DNA of 64,000 bases from Pseudomonadales bacterium (GTDB taxonomy: Bacteria > Pseudomonadota > Gammaproteobacteria > Pseudomonadales > Ketobacteraceae). Numbering within the stretch: the stretch's first letter is position 1; every line of letters begins with the position of its first letter. Positions 45,580 to 56,592 of the stretch are shown here, piece by piece. Below the pieces are notes generated by a model. That model saw only the letters and a program-made list of their open reading frames with translations. It did no database searches and was not told the DNA's origin. The stretch lies in assembly GCA_002701845.1 (NCBI GenBank), contig NZXG01000023.1, positions 62,001 through 126,000 of the forward strand, given 5' to 3'. The translations under genes and the position numbers were made by a program.

Positions 45580-47622
45580 ATGGGTAAAGTAAACCGAGCC
45601 ACCGCGGGGGTGGTTGGGGCGGCACTGTTGTGTCTGGCGGTTAATGGTTATGGGGAACCGGAGCGAGCTTCAGCCGCCGTCCTCAGTACCATCACGGTCA
45701 CCGGTGAGAAAGTTGAGCGTTCCCTCCGGGACACCACCGCCTCGGTTAGCGTGATCAATGCCGAGAAGCTGGATGGCGTGCAGTACAACTCGGTGAATGA
45801 AGTGGTGGCTGAGGTAAGCAACGTGGTGGTGACCTCGGGCTCGGTGCCGGATATCCGCGGCGTCAGTGGCAACGGCGCGGCCGGGGGCTTCAATTCCATT
45901 ACTGGCGGCGCCAACCCCAGGGTGTCCACCCTGATCGATGGCGTGGCGGAACCCTTTGTGGCAGATCTGACCGGAGATTCCGGCCTCTGGGATGTGGAGC
46001 AGATCGAAGTCTTCCGCGGCCCCCAGTCCACCAGTAACGGCCGTAGCAGCATCGGCGGCGCCATTGTCATCACCACCCGGGACCCCAGCTTCGCCTGGGA
46101 GGCGGCGGGCCGGGCGGGTTATCGCAATCAGGATCAGTATATTGATACCTCGGCCATGGTGTCGGGCCCGCTGCTGGACGACCGCCTGGCCTTCCGCCTT
46201 ACCGCCCAGCGCCTGGACGCGCAAACCATTACCGACGATCAGGAGTTCCCCGCCAATCCGGCGGACTACGATCTCAATGAAGCGCTCACCGAAAGGGTGC
46301 GGGGTAAACTTCTCTGGGTGCCCGCTGCCGGCCTGGAGGCTCTGTTGACCTATTCCAGTAACAATGAGTCCGGTGACACCGGCCGGATCTATTACACCGC
46401 CGATGATCCCTGGGCCTTCAATCGCTTGTACTTCCGGGATATCGAAACCGATTCCGCCACCACCAGCCTGAAACTCAGCTACCAGTTCAACACCCTGGTT
46501 GCCGTGGATCTGCTGGCGCCTCATATTGACTATCAGTGGGGGTTTGATTCCTATGAGCCGGATCCAGCGGATCAGCAGCAGCTGGTGTTTGACGAGGAAG
46601 ACGATAGCCTGGACCTCAGAATTCATATCGGCAACCGAGCGCACCGGGTGTCCGGGTTTCTGGCGCTGGCCTATTTCGAACGCAGCCAGACATTCACCAG
46701 CAGTGGTGGCACCATCTACGCCGGTGATGATGAAAGTGATTCCCGGGCGCTGTACGGTGAGTTCACGTTTGCCATCAGCGATGCCCTGCGGCTGGTATTG
46801 GGTAACCGCCTGCAACGGGAAAACCAGCGGCGCAATTTTGATTACAACAATGGCGCCATTGTTTCGCTGTTGGATGAAAGCGAGACCATCAATCTGCCCA
46901 AACTGGCGTTGCTCTACGACTGGTCGCCCCACACCACCCTGGGTATCAGCGCCCGCAAAGGCTACAGCTCACCGGGTGGTGCCCTCAATTTCGCCGCCGC
47001 TGAGTATTACTACTTTGACGAAGAGACGGTCACCACCTACGAAGCCAGTGCGCGCAGTGATCTGAATAATGCCGTCAGCCTCAGTGCCAATGTTTTCTAC
47101 AACGAGTATGAGGGCTACCAGGCCCTGAGCAGCACCCGCTTCATTACCAATATGGATGAAGTGGTGACCTACGGGGCGGAGCTGGAGGGCCTCACCAGTA
47201 TCGGGCAGGACCTGGAACTCAGCGCCGGCCTGGGTTGGCTGCGCTCTGAGATCAAAGAGGCGGGCGCCGGGTACAGTGAAGCCAATGGCAATGAGTTGAA
47301 CTCGGCTCCGGAAATCACCGCCAATCTGTCCGCCAGCTACTGGCTGACAGCCAGTCTCAGTGTCACCGCGGCTGCCCATTACGTGGACGAATACTTTGGG
47401 GATTTTAATAACACCGAAGCCCGTGTTGCCGGTAATTACACACTGGTCAATCTCAGTTCCCGCTACCAGTCCGGCCCCTGGCTGGTGAGCGCTTTCGCCA
47501 ACAATGTCACCGACAAGCAGGCGTTTGTATTGCGGGAGCCTCCCAGCGGGCGCTTTCCCACCGGTTATGTTGATGTGGTGGAGCCCCGTCATGTGGGTAT
47601 ATCTGTCACCTATAGCCTGTGA
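45580..47622 (+). CDS. TonB-dependent outer-membrane receptor, probable siderophore uptake
   Basis: This 680-residue receptor starts at ATG 45580, which follows GGGGA; an ATG at 45565 is less well placed. A signal peptide (ATAGVVGAALLCLAVNGYG) is followed by the TonB box region STITVTGEK and a plug domain (SVSVINAEKLDGVQYNS; DVEQIEVFRGPQSTSNGRS; GGAIVITTRDP). The 22-strand barrel ends RHVGISVTYSL. The plug contains the DIRGVSG motif. The downstream DUF3325, DUF3649 and PepSY genes form the set seen with ferric-siderophore uptake. The particular siderophore is unknown. Confidence 0.93.
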   Translation: MGKVNRATAGVVGAALLCLAVNGYGEPERASAAVLSTITVTGEKVERSLRDTTASVSVINAEKLDGVQYNSVNEVVAEVSNVVVTSGSVPDIRGVSGNGAAGGFNSITGGANPRVSTLIDGVAEPFVADLTGDSGLWDVEQIEVFRGPQSTSNGRSSIGGAIVITTRDPSFAWEAAGRAGYRNQDQYIDTSAMVSGPLLDDRLAFRLTAQRLDAQTITDDQEFPANPADYDLNEALTERVRGKLLWVPAAGLEALLTYSSNNESGDTGRIYYTADDPWAFNRLYFRDIETDSATTSLKLSYQFNTLVAVDLLAPHIDYQWGFDSYEPDPADQQQLVFDEEDDSLDLRIHIGNRAHRVSGFLALAYFERSQTFTSSGGTIYAGDDESDSRALYGEFTFAISDALRLVLGNRLQRENQRRNFDYNNGAIVSLLDESETINLPKLALLYDWSPHTTLGISARKGYSSPGGALNFAAAEYYYFDEETVTTYEASARSDLNNAVSLSANVFYNEYEGYQALSSTRFITNMDEVVTYGAELEGLTSIGQDLELSAGLGWLRSEIKEAGAGYSEANGNELNSAPEITANLSASYWLTASLSVTAAAHYVDEYFGDFNNTEARVAGNYTLVNLSSRYQSGPWLVSAFANNVTDKQAFVLREPPSGRFPTGYVDVVEPRHVGISVTYSL

Positions 47623-47633
47623 CGGAGGGCTTG

Positions 47634-47927
47634 ATGATGGCGACAACGTCCAACGGGGTGGGGCTGCTGGCCATGCTGATGCTGGTAGTGGGTTGTAGCT
47701 GCTGCTATTTAAGTTGCGCCAATCAGCAACTGCTGACACAGCGCTGGTCGGGCGCCAGCCGCTGGCTGGGGTACGGGCTGCTGGTGGGGAGTCTGGTGTT
47801 GTTGCTGGGGATTTACCAGGCTCCGGCTGCGGTCGCCATATGGTTCACCCTTGGCATCGCTGTGCTGGTGGTACTGCCGCACCTGGGGGCGGTCCGGACT
47901 CTTCGGCGGCAACGGCATCATGAGTAA
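47634..47927 (+). CDS. Small membrane protein, DUF3325-like
   Basis: This 97-residue protein begins at ATG 47634, after GGAGGG, 11 bases past the receptor stop. It has three hydrophobic segments: LLAMLMLVVGCSCCYLSC, then WLGYGLLVGSLVLLLGI, then VAIWFTLGIAVLVVLPHL. Size, topology and position fit DUF3325, a family found with PepSY reductase-like proteins in iron uptake operons. Its role is unknown. Its stop overlaps the next gene by 8 bases, so translation is probably coupled. Confidence 0.68.
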   Translation: MMATTSNGVGLLAMLMLVVGCSCCYLSCANQQLLTQRWSGASRWLGYGLLVGSLVLLLGIYQAPAAVAIWFTLGIAVLVVLPHLGAVRTLRRQRHHE

Positions 47928-48210
47928 GGCGCGGACACTCAAGGCGCAGACGCCGGCGGCGGGTTGGTTGGGGAAGGCCCTGGCGGGGTTGCTGCTGGGC
48001 CTGGGTCTGGGGTGCAGTGCGTTGTTTATCGCCCTGACCCCGGAAATGGCAGGCGCAGCCCGGGCCCAACTGGCCATGTGGCTGGTGCCACCGGTGTGGC
48101 TTACGGTACTGGGTGTCAGCTTTCTGTTCCGCAGTGGGCCGCGGGCCTGGTTGGTGTTGGGCGGTTTGAATCTGTTGGTGTTGCTGCAGGCAGCTTTGGT
48201 GCCGCGTTAG
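47920..48210 (+). CDS. Small membrane protein, DUF3649-like
   Basis: This 96-residue protein starts at ATG 47920 (MSKARTLKAQTPAAGWLGK), within the end of the preceding gene. Three hydrophobic stretches are visible: ALAGLLLGLGLGCSALFIAL, then LAMWLVPPVWLTVLGVSFLF, then WLVLGGLNLLVLLQAAL. It fits DUF3649, the usual partner of DUF3325 and PepSY genes. No catalytic residues are recognisable. The PepSY gene starts 33 bases later. Confidence 0.65.
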   Translation: MSKARTLKAQTPAAGWLGKALAGLLLGLGLGCSALFIALTPEMAGAARAQLAMWLVPPVWLTVLGVSFLFRSGPRAWLVLGGLNLLVLLQAALVPR

Positions 48211-48243
48211 TAATGGCCTTGTTGGTACAAAGGAGGCGAGCAA

Positions 48244-49875
48244 ATGTACACACACTGGGCTCGAATTTATAAAGGCGTCCATACCTGGACCGGGCTATTG
48301 GCGGGGATGGCTTTGTTTATCGCGTTCTATGCCGGAGCGCTGACGGTGTTCAAAGAGCCCATTACCCGGTGGGCGTCACCGCCGGCACCGGCGGCAAACT
48401 GGGTGGCACTGGAGCAGACCCCCGCCTTGATCCGGCAGATCCTGAACGCCCGACCCCAGGTGGGCCAGGAATTCTTTGTGGAACTGCACCCTCAGCATTC
48501 GCAACGGGCCCAACTGCGCTGGCAGGTGGCCGGGCCCGAAGCCGATGAGCACGACCAGCTCTCAAGGCGGCATTTTATGGCGACCCTGGACGCCGCCGGC
48601 GGTGCCGTGACATTGCCATTGCAACCGGCGCCGGTGGCGGAATTGATCGATGTACTGCACCGGGTGGTGGGGCTGCCTTTTGACACGGAGTACAACCGCT
48701 GGCTGATGGGGGTGGTGGCGCTATTGTACGCGGTGGCCCTGTTGTCCGGTCTGGTGATTTTGCTGCCCACATTGAGCAAGGATCTGTTTGCATTCCGCCC
48801 GGGCAGGAACCGCAAGCGCCTGTGGCTGGATGCCCATAATCTGGTGGGGCTGGTCAGTCTGCCGTTTCACCTGGTGATCGCGCTCACGGCCGTGGGTTTC
48901 GCCTTCCACGATGGCATTTATACATTGCAGGACAAAGTGGTGCATGACGGTGGCCTGGGGCGGATGTTCCGCGCCGGGATGCCGGCACCGGACCCCGAAT
49001 CCCGAAGCCATAGTGAGCTACTGCCACCAGGAGATTTACTGGACAGGTTCAAGGTGCTGGCGCCGGAACTGGAGCCTACTCGGTTACAGTACCTGCGGAT
49101 CGACAGCCCCATGCCCATGGTCAGCGTCTGGGCCAATGATCCTGTTGCCATGAACGCCCGCGCCTGGGGCAGTTTTGCGGTGCTCCATCCTTACACTGGC
49201 GCAGTGCTCAATACCGACTATCTGCCGGCGCAACAGGGCCCGGCCTTCGCCGCCATCAACACCATTTTCTCCCTGCACTTCGTCACCTTCGGTGGGGCCG
49301 TGCAGAAATGGGTTTACTTTGGTCTGGCCCTGGCGGGTGCCTGGTTGTTTTACACCGGTAACCTGCTCTGGGTGGAAAGCCGCCGGCGGGCGCAACGACG
49401 GCATCAGTCGCCAACCCTGCAACCGCCCAGGACCCAATGGGTTGCGGCGCTGACGGTGGGTGTCTGCCTGGGGTCGGTGGCGGGTATTTCCGTCACTCTG
49501 GCGGCGGCCAAATGGCTGCCTGGATGCGTGGAAGACCTGCTGCTGGCGCATCAGTTGCTGTATTACGGGGTGTTCTTTGGGTCCCTGGCCTGGGCCATCA
49601 GGCTGGATCCGGCGCGGGGGGCCGTGCACCTGTTGTGGCTGGCGGCGGGCGCCACCGCGGCTATTCCCGGCAGCTCTTTATTGGGTGCGTTGGGCTGGGT
49701 GCCGGGGTTGTGGTGGTACCCCCGGATGGACTCTCTGGGGGTGGATCTCACCGCCATGGTGGCGGCTCTGGGTTTTTTCCTGATGGCGCGGCGGCTGCAG
49801 CAGCGCATCAGCCGCGGCCCTTCGGATAGCGTGTGGGGCGAGCTTAACGCCAGGGGGTATAAAGGCAACGCTTAA
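48244..49875 (+). CDS. PepSY-domain membrane protein, probable iron-siderophore reductase component
   Basis: This 543-residue inner-membrane protein is of the PepSY_TM family (PiuB/FoxB-like). It opens with YKGVHTWTGLLAGMALFIAF, a helix with a conserved His, and contains HRVVGLPFDTEYNRWLMG, LWLDAHNLVGLVSLPFHLVIAL, and later helices carrying His. Such proteins are thought to reduce ferric siderophores in the periplasm using haem held by paired His. ATG 48244 follows AAAGGAGGCGAG, a strong Shine-Dalgarno. The stop overlaps the convergent MarR gene by 4 bases. Confidence 0.87.
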   Translation: MYTHWARIYKGVHTWTGLLAGMALFIAFYAGALTVFKEPITRWASPPAPAANWVALEQTPALIRQILNARPQVGQEFFVELHPQHSQRAQLRWQVAGPEADEHDQLSRRHFMATLDAAGGAVTLPLQPAPVAELIDVLHRVVGLPFDTEYNRWLMGVVALLYAVALLSGLVILLPTLSKDLFAFRPGRNRKRLWLDAHNLVGLVSLPFHLVIALTAVGFAFHDGIYTLQDKVVHDGGLGRMFRAGMPAPDPESRSHSELLPPGDLLDRFKVLAPELEPTRLQYLRIDSPMPMVSVWANDPVAMNARAWGSFAVLHPYTGAVLNTDYLPAQQGPAFAAINTIFSLHFVTFGGAVQKWVYFGLALAGAWLFYTGNLLWVESRRRAQRRHQSPTLQPPRTQWVAALTVGVCLGSVAGISVTLAAAKWLPGCVEDLLLAHQLLYYGVFFGSLAWAIRLDPARGAVHLLWLAAGATAAIPGSSLLGALGWVPGLWWYPRMDSLGVDLTAMVAALGFFLMARRLQQRISRGPSDSVWGELNARGYKGNA

Positions 49876-50492
49876 CGCTTGGGGGCCTCGGTTTCCGGGC
49901 GTTCACTGGCGCTGTCCCCGCCGTTGCCGGTGCGATCAAAAGTTCCCAGGTGCAGCACCGGCGAGGCATCAATATGGTGGGCGTCCATCATTTCCGCCAC
50001 CCGCTGCAGGGCGGACAGGATCATGGTCTGTTCCCACTCCTGCAGCCGGCCAAAGCGCTCGGTGAAATTCTGTTGCAGGGGCAGGGGCGCGGTTTTCAAT
50101 ACTTCCCAGGCCGCATCGGTCAGGTGGGCATGCACCTTGCGCTTGTCCTCGCTGGAACGTTCCCGGTATACCAGCTTGCGTTTTTCCAGTCGGTCCAGAA
50201 TGGTGGTTACCGTGGCCTGACTGAGGCTCACCTCAGTGGCCAGCTCGCCAATGGTGGCCTGACCTTTATCGCGGATCGCATGCAGCAGCAGGATTTGCGG
50301 GGCAGTCAGTCCCGTGGTCTTCGACAGGTGTTTGGAATGCAGGTCGGTGGCTCGAATCACGCGGCGCAGGGCAATCAGCACATCATGGATGCGGCTCAAG
50401 TCCAGATCTCCTTTGGCTTTCAGGCAGTAATCCGGCTGATTATAAGCCACATCTTCACTGACTTGACTCGGTTTCGTACGTAATTTCTCCAA
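49872..50492 (-). CDS. ectR: MarR-family regulator of the ectoine genes (EctR-like)
   Basis: This 206-residue winged-helix regulator lies divergent to ectAB, the place of EctR, which represses ectoine genes in methylotrophs. The start is a TTG at 50492, preceded by AAGAG. The DNA-binding part is TTGLTAPQILLLHAIRDKG, then IGELATEVSLSQATVTTIL and the wing RLEKRKLVYRERSSEDKR. The C-terminal tail (about 185-206) is rich in Glu, Ser and Gly and disordered. Repression of ectAB, eased at high salt, is inferred from position. Its 3' end overlaps the PepSY gene by 4 bases. Confidence 0.82.
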   Translation of the reverse strand: MEKLRTKPSQVSEDVAYNQPDYCLKAKGDLDLSRIHDVLIALRRVIRATDLHSKHLSKTTGLTAPQILLLHAIRDKGQATIGELATEVSLSQATVTTILDRLEKRKLVYRERSSEDKRKVHAHLTDAAWEVLKTAPLPLQQNFTERFGRLQEWEQTMILSALQRVAEMMDAHHIDASPVLHLGTFDRTGNGGDSASERPETEAPKR

Positions 50493-50537
50493 TTTGACTC
50501 TTTTCTACTCTACTTATCTCGAATGGTTATGTCCGAC

Positions 50538-50565
50538 TGGACAATTATTTTGTTTAGTGTACAAT
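50538..50565 (+). promoter_or_regulatory. Probable promoter for ectAB
   Basis: TGGACA (50538-50543) and TACAAT (50560-50565) have a 16-base spacer and lie 130 bases before the ectAB start, inside the very AT-rich 200-base gap from the divergent MarR gene. The regulator probably binds near here, but I see no perfect inverted repeat. The long leader leaves room for other control. Confidence 0.45.
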
Positions 50566-50618
50566 ATATTTCAACTTTAGCAACTAGCACATTGAGATGC
50601 TTTTTAACCGACTTTTAG

Positions 50619-52568
<1,950 letters not shown>

Positions 52569-52617
52569 TGGGTTTTGTTGGTTGCAACTTTATTTAATGT
52601 GATTGACGGGATTTAAC

Positions 52618-53022
52618 ATGATCGTAAGACAACTTCAGGATGCTGAGAAAACCAGCCGCAAAATTGTGGACCCCAAAGGGAATTGGGACAGCACCCGGCT
52701 GCTGTTGAAAAGTGATGGTATGGGGTTTTCATTTCATATCACCACAATTTATGCCGGCGCTGATTTCCAGATGCACTACCAGAATCATCTGGAATCGGTG
52801 TACTGCATGTCTGGCAAGGGGGAAGTGGAAACCCTGGCCGATGGCAAGAAGTACCCGATTTCGCCGGGGACTCTTTATATCCTCGACCAGCACGACAAGC
52901 ATGTGTTGCGTGCCTTCGAGGAAATGAAGATGGCCTGCGTATTCAACCCGCCGTTGACCGGTAAAGAGGTCCATAACGCGGAAGGCGCCTACGAACTGGA
53001 TGCAGATGAAATAGAGGAATAA
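52618..53022 (+). CDS. ectC: L-ectoine synthase
   Basis: EctC closes the ring of N-gamma-acetyl-diaminobutyrate to give ectoine. It is a 134-residue cupin beginning [37 protein letters not shown] supplies the early barrel and metal-ligand Glu, and [18 protein letters not shown] the Tyr and His ligands; these blocks are diagnostic. The ATG at 52618 is favoured over an in-frame start at 52603. It lies 49 bases after ectAB and 7 bases before the aspartokinase gene. There is no ectD, so no hydroxyectoine step is encoded here. Confidence 0.96.
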   Translation: MIVRQLQDAEKTSRKIVDPKGNWDSTRLLLKSDGMGFSFHITTIYAGADFQMHYQNHLESVYCMSGKGEVETLADGKKYPISPGTLYILDQHDKHVLRAFEEMKMACVFNPPLTGKEVHNAEGAYELDADEIEE

Positions 53023-53029
53023 GAAACCT

Positions 53030-54472
53030 ATGGCAAAACACAGCGTAGAGAAGATTGGCGGCACGTCCATGAGCAACTACGCCGCGGTCCGCGATAATAT
53101 TATCCTGGGTCCCGCCGCCGGTGAGGATATTTACAATCGAATCTTTGTGGTGTCTGCCTACGGTGGTGTGACCAACAAATTGCTGGAACATAAGAAAACC
53201 GGACAGCCTGGTATCTACGAACTGTTCGCCCGCGGCGTCAGCGACCAGGGTTGGCGTGATGCGCTGGCGGAATTGCGGCGGGATATGCTGGCCATCAATG
53301 CTGAACTGTTTTCCCACGCGCCGGCACTGCATGATGCCAACGCCTTTGTCAGTGAGCGTCTGGACGACGCCGAGCGCTGCCTCAGCGATCTGGGCCATCT
53401 GTGCCAGCACGGGCATTTTGCGCTAAAGGCCCATCTGGATACGGTGCGGGAGATGCTGGCCAGTATTGGCGAGGCCCACAGTGCCTGGAATATGGCCAAA
53501 TTACTGGAAAAAGATGGCGTCAACGCCTGTTTTGTGGACCTTACCGGCTGGCGGGCGGAAAAACACATGTCTCTGGACGAGCGTATTGAACTGGCGTTTG
53601 CCGGTATTGATCTGGAGACCCAGTTGCCCATCGCCACCGGCTATGCCCACAGCGAGCAGGGTTTGATGTCCACTTTCGATCGCGGTTACAGTGAGATGAC
53701 CTTCAGCCGTATCGCGGTACTGACCGGCGCCCGGGAGGCGGTGATCCACAAGGAATTCCACCTCAGCAGCGCAGACCCCCGCCTGGTGGGTGAGGGTAAT
53801 GCGGTGCCCATAGGCCGTACCAATTATGATGTGGCGGATCAGCTGGCCAATCTGGGAATGGAAGCGATCCACCCCAAGGCTGCCAAGGGCCTCCGCAAGC
53901 ACAATATTCCGCTACGGGTGAAGAATACCTTCGAGCCGGAGCATGCCGGTACGCTGATCACCAGCGATTACGTCAGCGAGTCCCCCTGCGTGGAGATTAT
54001 CGCCGGTTGTCGCGGGGTCTATGCCATCGAAGTGTTCGACCAGGATATGGCAGGCAACATCGACCATTACGATCGTGAAATCCTGGCCTTGATCCGGCGC
54101 TTCAATGCGCACATCGTATCCAAGGACATCAACGCCAACACCATTACTCATTACCTGTCCACCAACCTGAAAACCGTTAAACGGATACGGGCAGCGCTTG
54201 AGGAACGCTTCTCTGACGCTGAGATCAACCAGAAGAAGGTCGCCATCGTATCGGCCATCGGCAGCGATATGCAGGTGCCGGGTATGCTGGCGCAAACCGT
54301 GTCCGCCCTGGCGGAGGACAAAATCAGTGTGCTGGCCATGCACCAGTCCATGCGCCAGGTGGATATGCAGTTTGTCGTGGACGAGGGTGATTACGCTGAA
54401 GCCATCAAAGCTTTGCACAGTCAACTGGTGGAAGTGCACGACCATGGACGGGCCATATGCCTCGCTTGCTGA
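53030..54472 (+). CDS. ask: Ectoine-cluster aspartokinase (Ask_Ect)
   Basis: This specialised aspartokinase phosphorylates aspartate to supply diaminobutyrate for ectoine. The 480 residues start MAKHSVEKIGGTSMSNYAAV, the Ask_Ect form of the KxGGTS kinase motif. The kinase domain holds FDRGYSEMTFSRIAVLTGA and FHLSSADPRLVGEG. The C-terminal ACT region (about 330-475) carries VSAIGSDMQVPGMLAQTVSAL. Ask_Ect enzymes are usually less feedback-inhibited than housekeeping forms. It starts 7 bases after ectC. Its last 16 bases overlap the start of the TPR gene. Confidence 0.95.
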   Translation: MAKHSVEKIGGTSMSNYAAVRDNIILGPAAGEDIYNRIFVVSAYGGVTNKLLEHKKTGQPGIYELFARGVSDQGWRDALAELRRDMLAINAELFSHAPALHDANAFVSERLDDAERCLSDLGHLCQHGHFALKAHLDTVREMLASIGEAHSAWNMAKLLEKDGVNACFVDLTGWRAEKHMSLDERIELAFAGIDLETQLPIATGYAHSEQGLMSTFDRGYSEMTFSRIAVLTGAREAVIHKEFHLSSADPRLVGEGNAVPIGRTNYDVADQLANLGMEAIHPKAAKGLRKHNIPLRVKNTFEPEHAGTLITSDYVSESPCVEIIAGCRGVYAIEVFDQDMAGNIDHYDREILALIRRFNAHIVSKDINANTITHYLSTNLKTVKRIRAALEERFSDAEINQKKVAIVSAIGSDMQVPGMLAQTVSALAEDKISVLAMHQSMRQVDMQFVVDEGDYAEAIKALHSQLVEVHDHGRAICLAC

Positions 54473-55368
54473 CCGGCATCACTTTATTGGGATTGTTTGC
54501 CTCCACCGCCTGGGCCGCTTCTGACAAAGACGCGGCCCAGGTTGCTGATGGGCCGGCGCCGGAGCAGGCCAGGGCGGTGGTGGAACAGTTGCAAGAGCCC
54601 CTGTATAACCCGTTCGTCGAACGTTACGTGCTCGATGAGTTGAAGGCGCTGCGTACGCAGATGGCGGATCAGCGGGCCGAAATGATTCAACAGGTGGTGG
54701 ATCGGGAGCATTCCGCCGTGGACCGGGCGGTAACCTATGCCACTGATACCATCACCTATTTCTTCTATGTGATTGCCGCCGCCAGCTCGGTGCTGGTGCT
54801 GGTGGGCTGGTCCTCCATCCGCGATATCAAAGAGCGGCTGCATTCCGTGGCGGAAGAGGAGATCAGCCGGTTGGTGCGGGAATACGAGGCGCGGCTGGCG
54901 TCCATTGAGGAACAACTAAACCTCAAGAGCCGGCACATTGAGGAAAACCGCGAAGCCATCGATGCCACCAACGAGGTGCAGTCCCTCTGGCTGCGGGCGG
55001 GGCAGGAACCCAATCCCGCCAACAAGATTGCGCTTTACGACCAGATCATGCGCATCCGTCCCTATGATCCCGAAGCCCTGACTTACAAAGCCGATGCGGT
55101 GCTGGAACTGGGCGAGGCCCAGTGGGCCACCAATCTTTGCCATCAGGCGTTGCGCCACGATCCCGACAACAGCCACGCCTTCTTCCAATTAGCCTGCGCT
55201 GCCGCCACCCTGGGCCACTTCGAGGATGCGGTGCGTTATCTGGAGGAAACCATCCAGCGTAGCGACACCTACCGGCTGGACATTATGGAAGAGCCTACCC
55301 TGGAACCCCTGAAGGATTTCCCGCCGTTTCGTGCCCTGATGGGGCTGGACCCGGAGGCTGGAGAATAA
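54457..55368 (+). CDS. Membrane-anchored TPR protein coupled to the ectoine operon
   Basis: This 303-residue protein starts inside the aspartokinase gene (16-base overlap, different frame), so it is probably translationally coupled. A signal peptide (LLTGITLLGLFASTAWA) is followed by a helical region, a membrane segment near 100-118 (YFFYVIAAASSVLVLVGW), a charged coiled coil (about 125-170; EEEISRLVREYEARLASIE) and TPR-like repeats (about 175-290; IMRIRPYDPEALTYKADAV, ALRHDPDNSHAFFQLACAA). The repeats would be cytoplasmic if the signal is cleaved. I know of no set role; a scaffold or osmosensing part is a guess. Confidence 0.75.
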   Translation: MPRLLTGITLLGLFASTAWAASDKDAAQVADGPAPEQARAVVEQLQEPLYNPFVERYVLDELKALRTQMADQRAEMIQQVVDREHSAVDRAVTYATDTITYFFYVIAAASSVLVLVGWSSIRDIKERLHSVAEEEISRLVREYEARLASIEEQLNLKSRHIEENREAIDATNEVQSLWLRAGQEPNPANKIALYDQIMRIRPYDPEALTYKADAVLELGEAQWATNLCHQALRHDPDNSHAFFQLACAAATLGHFEDAVRYLEETIQRSDTYRLDIMEEPTLEPLKDFPPFRALMGLDPEAGE

Positions 55369-55397
55369 TTCCGTTGGGATAACCCCATTGGAAGAAT

Positions 55398-55435
55398 CCG
55401 GCGGCACCGGCAGTCTGTGTCGCTGGTGCCCGCCG
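55398..55435 (+). terminator. Possible terminator after the ectoine operon
   Basis: CGGCGGCACC and GGTGCCCGCCG can pair across a loop with one bulged C, followed by TTT, about 30 bases after the TPR gene stop. The U-tract is short, so ending may be partial. Confidence 0.4.
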
Positions 55436-55544
55436 TTTCCTGCGCTGATTGCGACTGCCCTGCATCTGCGACAAAACCGCATTTCGCTCACTGTTTTCAT
55501 GGCATAGTGTTAGCATTCCGATGTGTGCGGATTGGGAGTGTCTG

Positions 55545-56591
55545 ATGGCGGCTGTAGGACTGCGGTTGAGTAAGTGGCTGACGGCAACGGCCGTGACTCT
55601 TTGGTCGGTGCTGGCGGCGGCAGCCCCGGTGGACGTTCTGGTGGCGACCGTGCAGAGCCGGGATATCGCGGATCCGCTGGAGGCCCTGGGCACCCTGCGC
55701 GCCAATGAGGCGGTGGCGGTGACGGTCAACGTGGCGGAAACCGTCGAAAGCATTGGTTTTCGTAGTGGCCAGCGGGTGAAGCAGGGGCAGGTGCTACTGA
55801 CTCTGGAAAGCGCGGAAGAGCGGGCCCTGGTGGAAGAGGCGGAATCCACCCGCGATGAGGCCAGGGCGCAGCTGGAGCGAATCAAAACCCTGGCGGGCAG
55901 GGGCGATGCCTCGCAGTCCCTGCTGGACGAAAATCGGCGCGAGTTCCGGGTGGCCGAAGCCCGGCTGGCGGCGGTGGAGTCCCGGCTGCAAAACCGCATT
56001 GTCAAAGCGCCGTTTGCCGGCGTGGTGGGGTTGCGCAATATCAGCCCCGGAGCCTACCTGGCGCCCGGGGATCTGGTGACCACCCTGGTGGATGACCGCC
56101 GCATGAAGCTGGATTTCAACGTACCTTCCCTGTTTCTTACCACGCTTAAACCCGGCGTGCCCATTGTCGCCCGCTCCCGGGCCCTGGCCGATCGACGCTT
56201 CGAGGGGGAAGTGGCTTCGGTGGACAATCGGGTGGATCCGGTATCGCGCTCGGTGACCGTGCGGGCCATACTCGACAACCCCAATGGCCTGTTGCGGGCC
56301 GGTATGCTGATGGAGGTGACCCTGCAAAGCAATCCCCGCGCGGCGTTGGTGATCCCTGAGTCCGCCCTGGTTCAGGAGCAGGATCGCAACTACGTTTATG
56401 TGCTGGATCAGAGCGACGCTGCCACCGTCGCCCGCCGCCAGCCGGTGACGCCGGGATTACGGTTGCCCGGTACAGTGGAAATTCGCGAGGGTCTGCAGGC
56501 GGGGCAACAGGTGGTGCTGGAGGGCGCCATCAAACTGCGGGATGGCAGTCCGGTAAAGGTATTGGAATCGCCACCCTACGGAGCCCGTTGA
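55545..56591 (+). CDS. RND efflux periplasmic adaptor
   Basis: This membrane-fusion protein of 348 residues works with the downstream permease. ATG 55545 follows GGAG; the frame is open from 55449 but the extra codons are unlikely. A signal peptide (LTATAVTLWSVLAAAAP) precedes the barrel-sandwich half (GTLRANEAVAVTVNVAETVE; FRSGQRVKQGQVLLTLES), an alpha hairpin (about 85-130) and IVKAPFAGVVGLRNISPGAYL. The beta barrel and membrane-proximal domain follow. It is MdtA/VexC-like. There is no lipobox. It is separated by one base from the permease gene. Confidence 0.9.
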   Translation: MAAVGLRLSKWLTATAVTLWSVLAAAAPVDVLVATVQSRDIADPLEALGTLRANEAVAVTVNVAETVESIGFRSGQRVKQGQVLLTLESAEERALVEEAESTRDEARAQLERIKTLAGRGDASQSLLDENRREFRVAEARLAAVESRLQNRIVKAPFAGVVGLRNISPGAYLAPGDLVTTLVDDRRMKLDFNVPSLFLTTLKPGVPIVARSRALADRRFEGEVASVDNRVDPVSRSVTVRAILDNPNGLLRAGMLMEVTLQSNPRAALVIPESALVQEQDRNYVYVLDQSDAATVARRQPVTPGLRLPGTVEIREGLQAGQQVVLEGAIKLRDGSPVKVLESPPYGAR

Positions 56592-56592
56592 G

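Noticed and set aside
45670-46932. Open frame of 420 codons opposite the TonB receptor
   Set aside because: It is antisense to clear plug and barrel sequence and has no recognisable domain.
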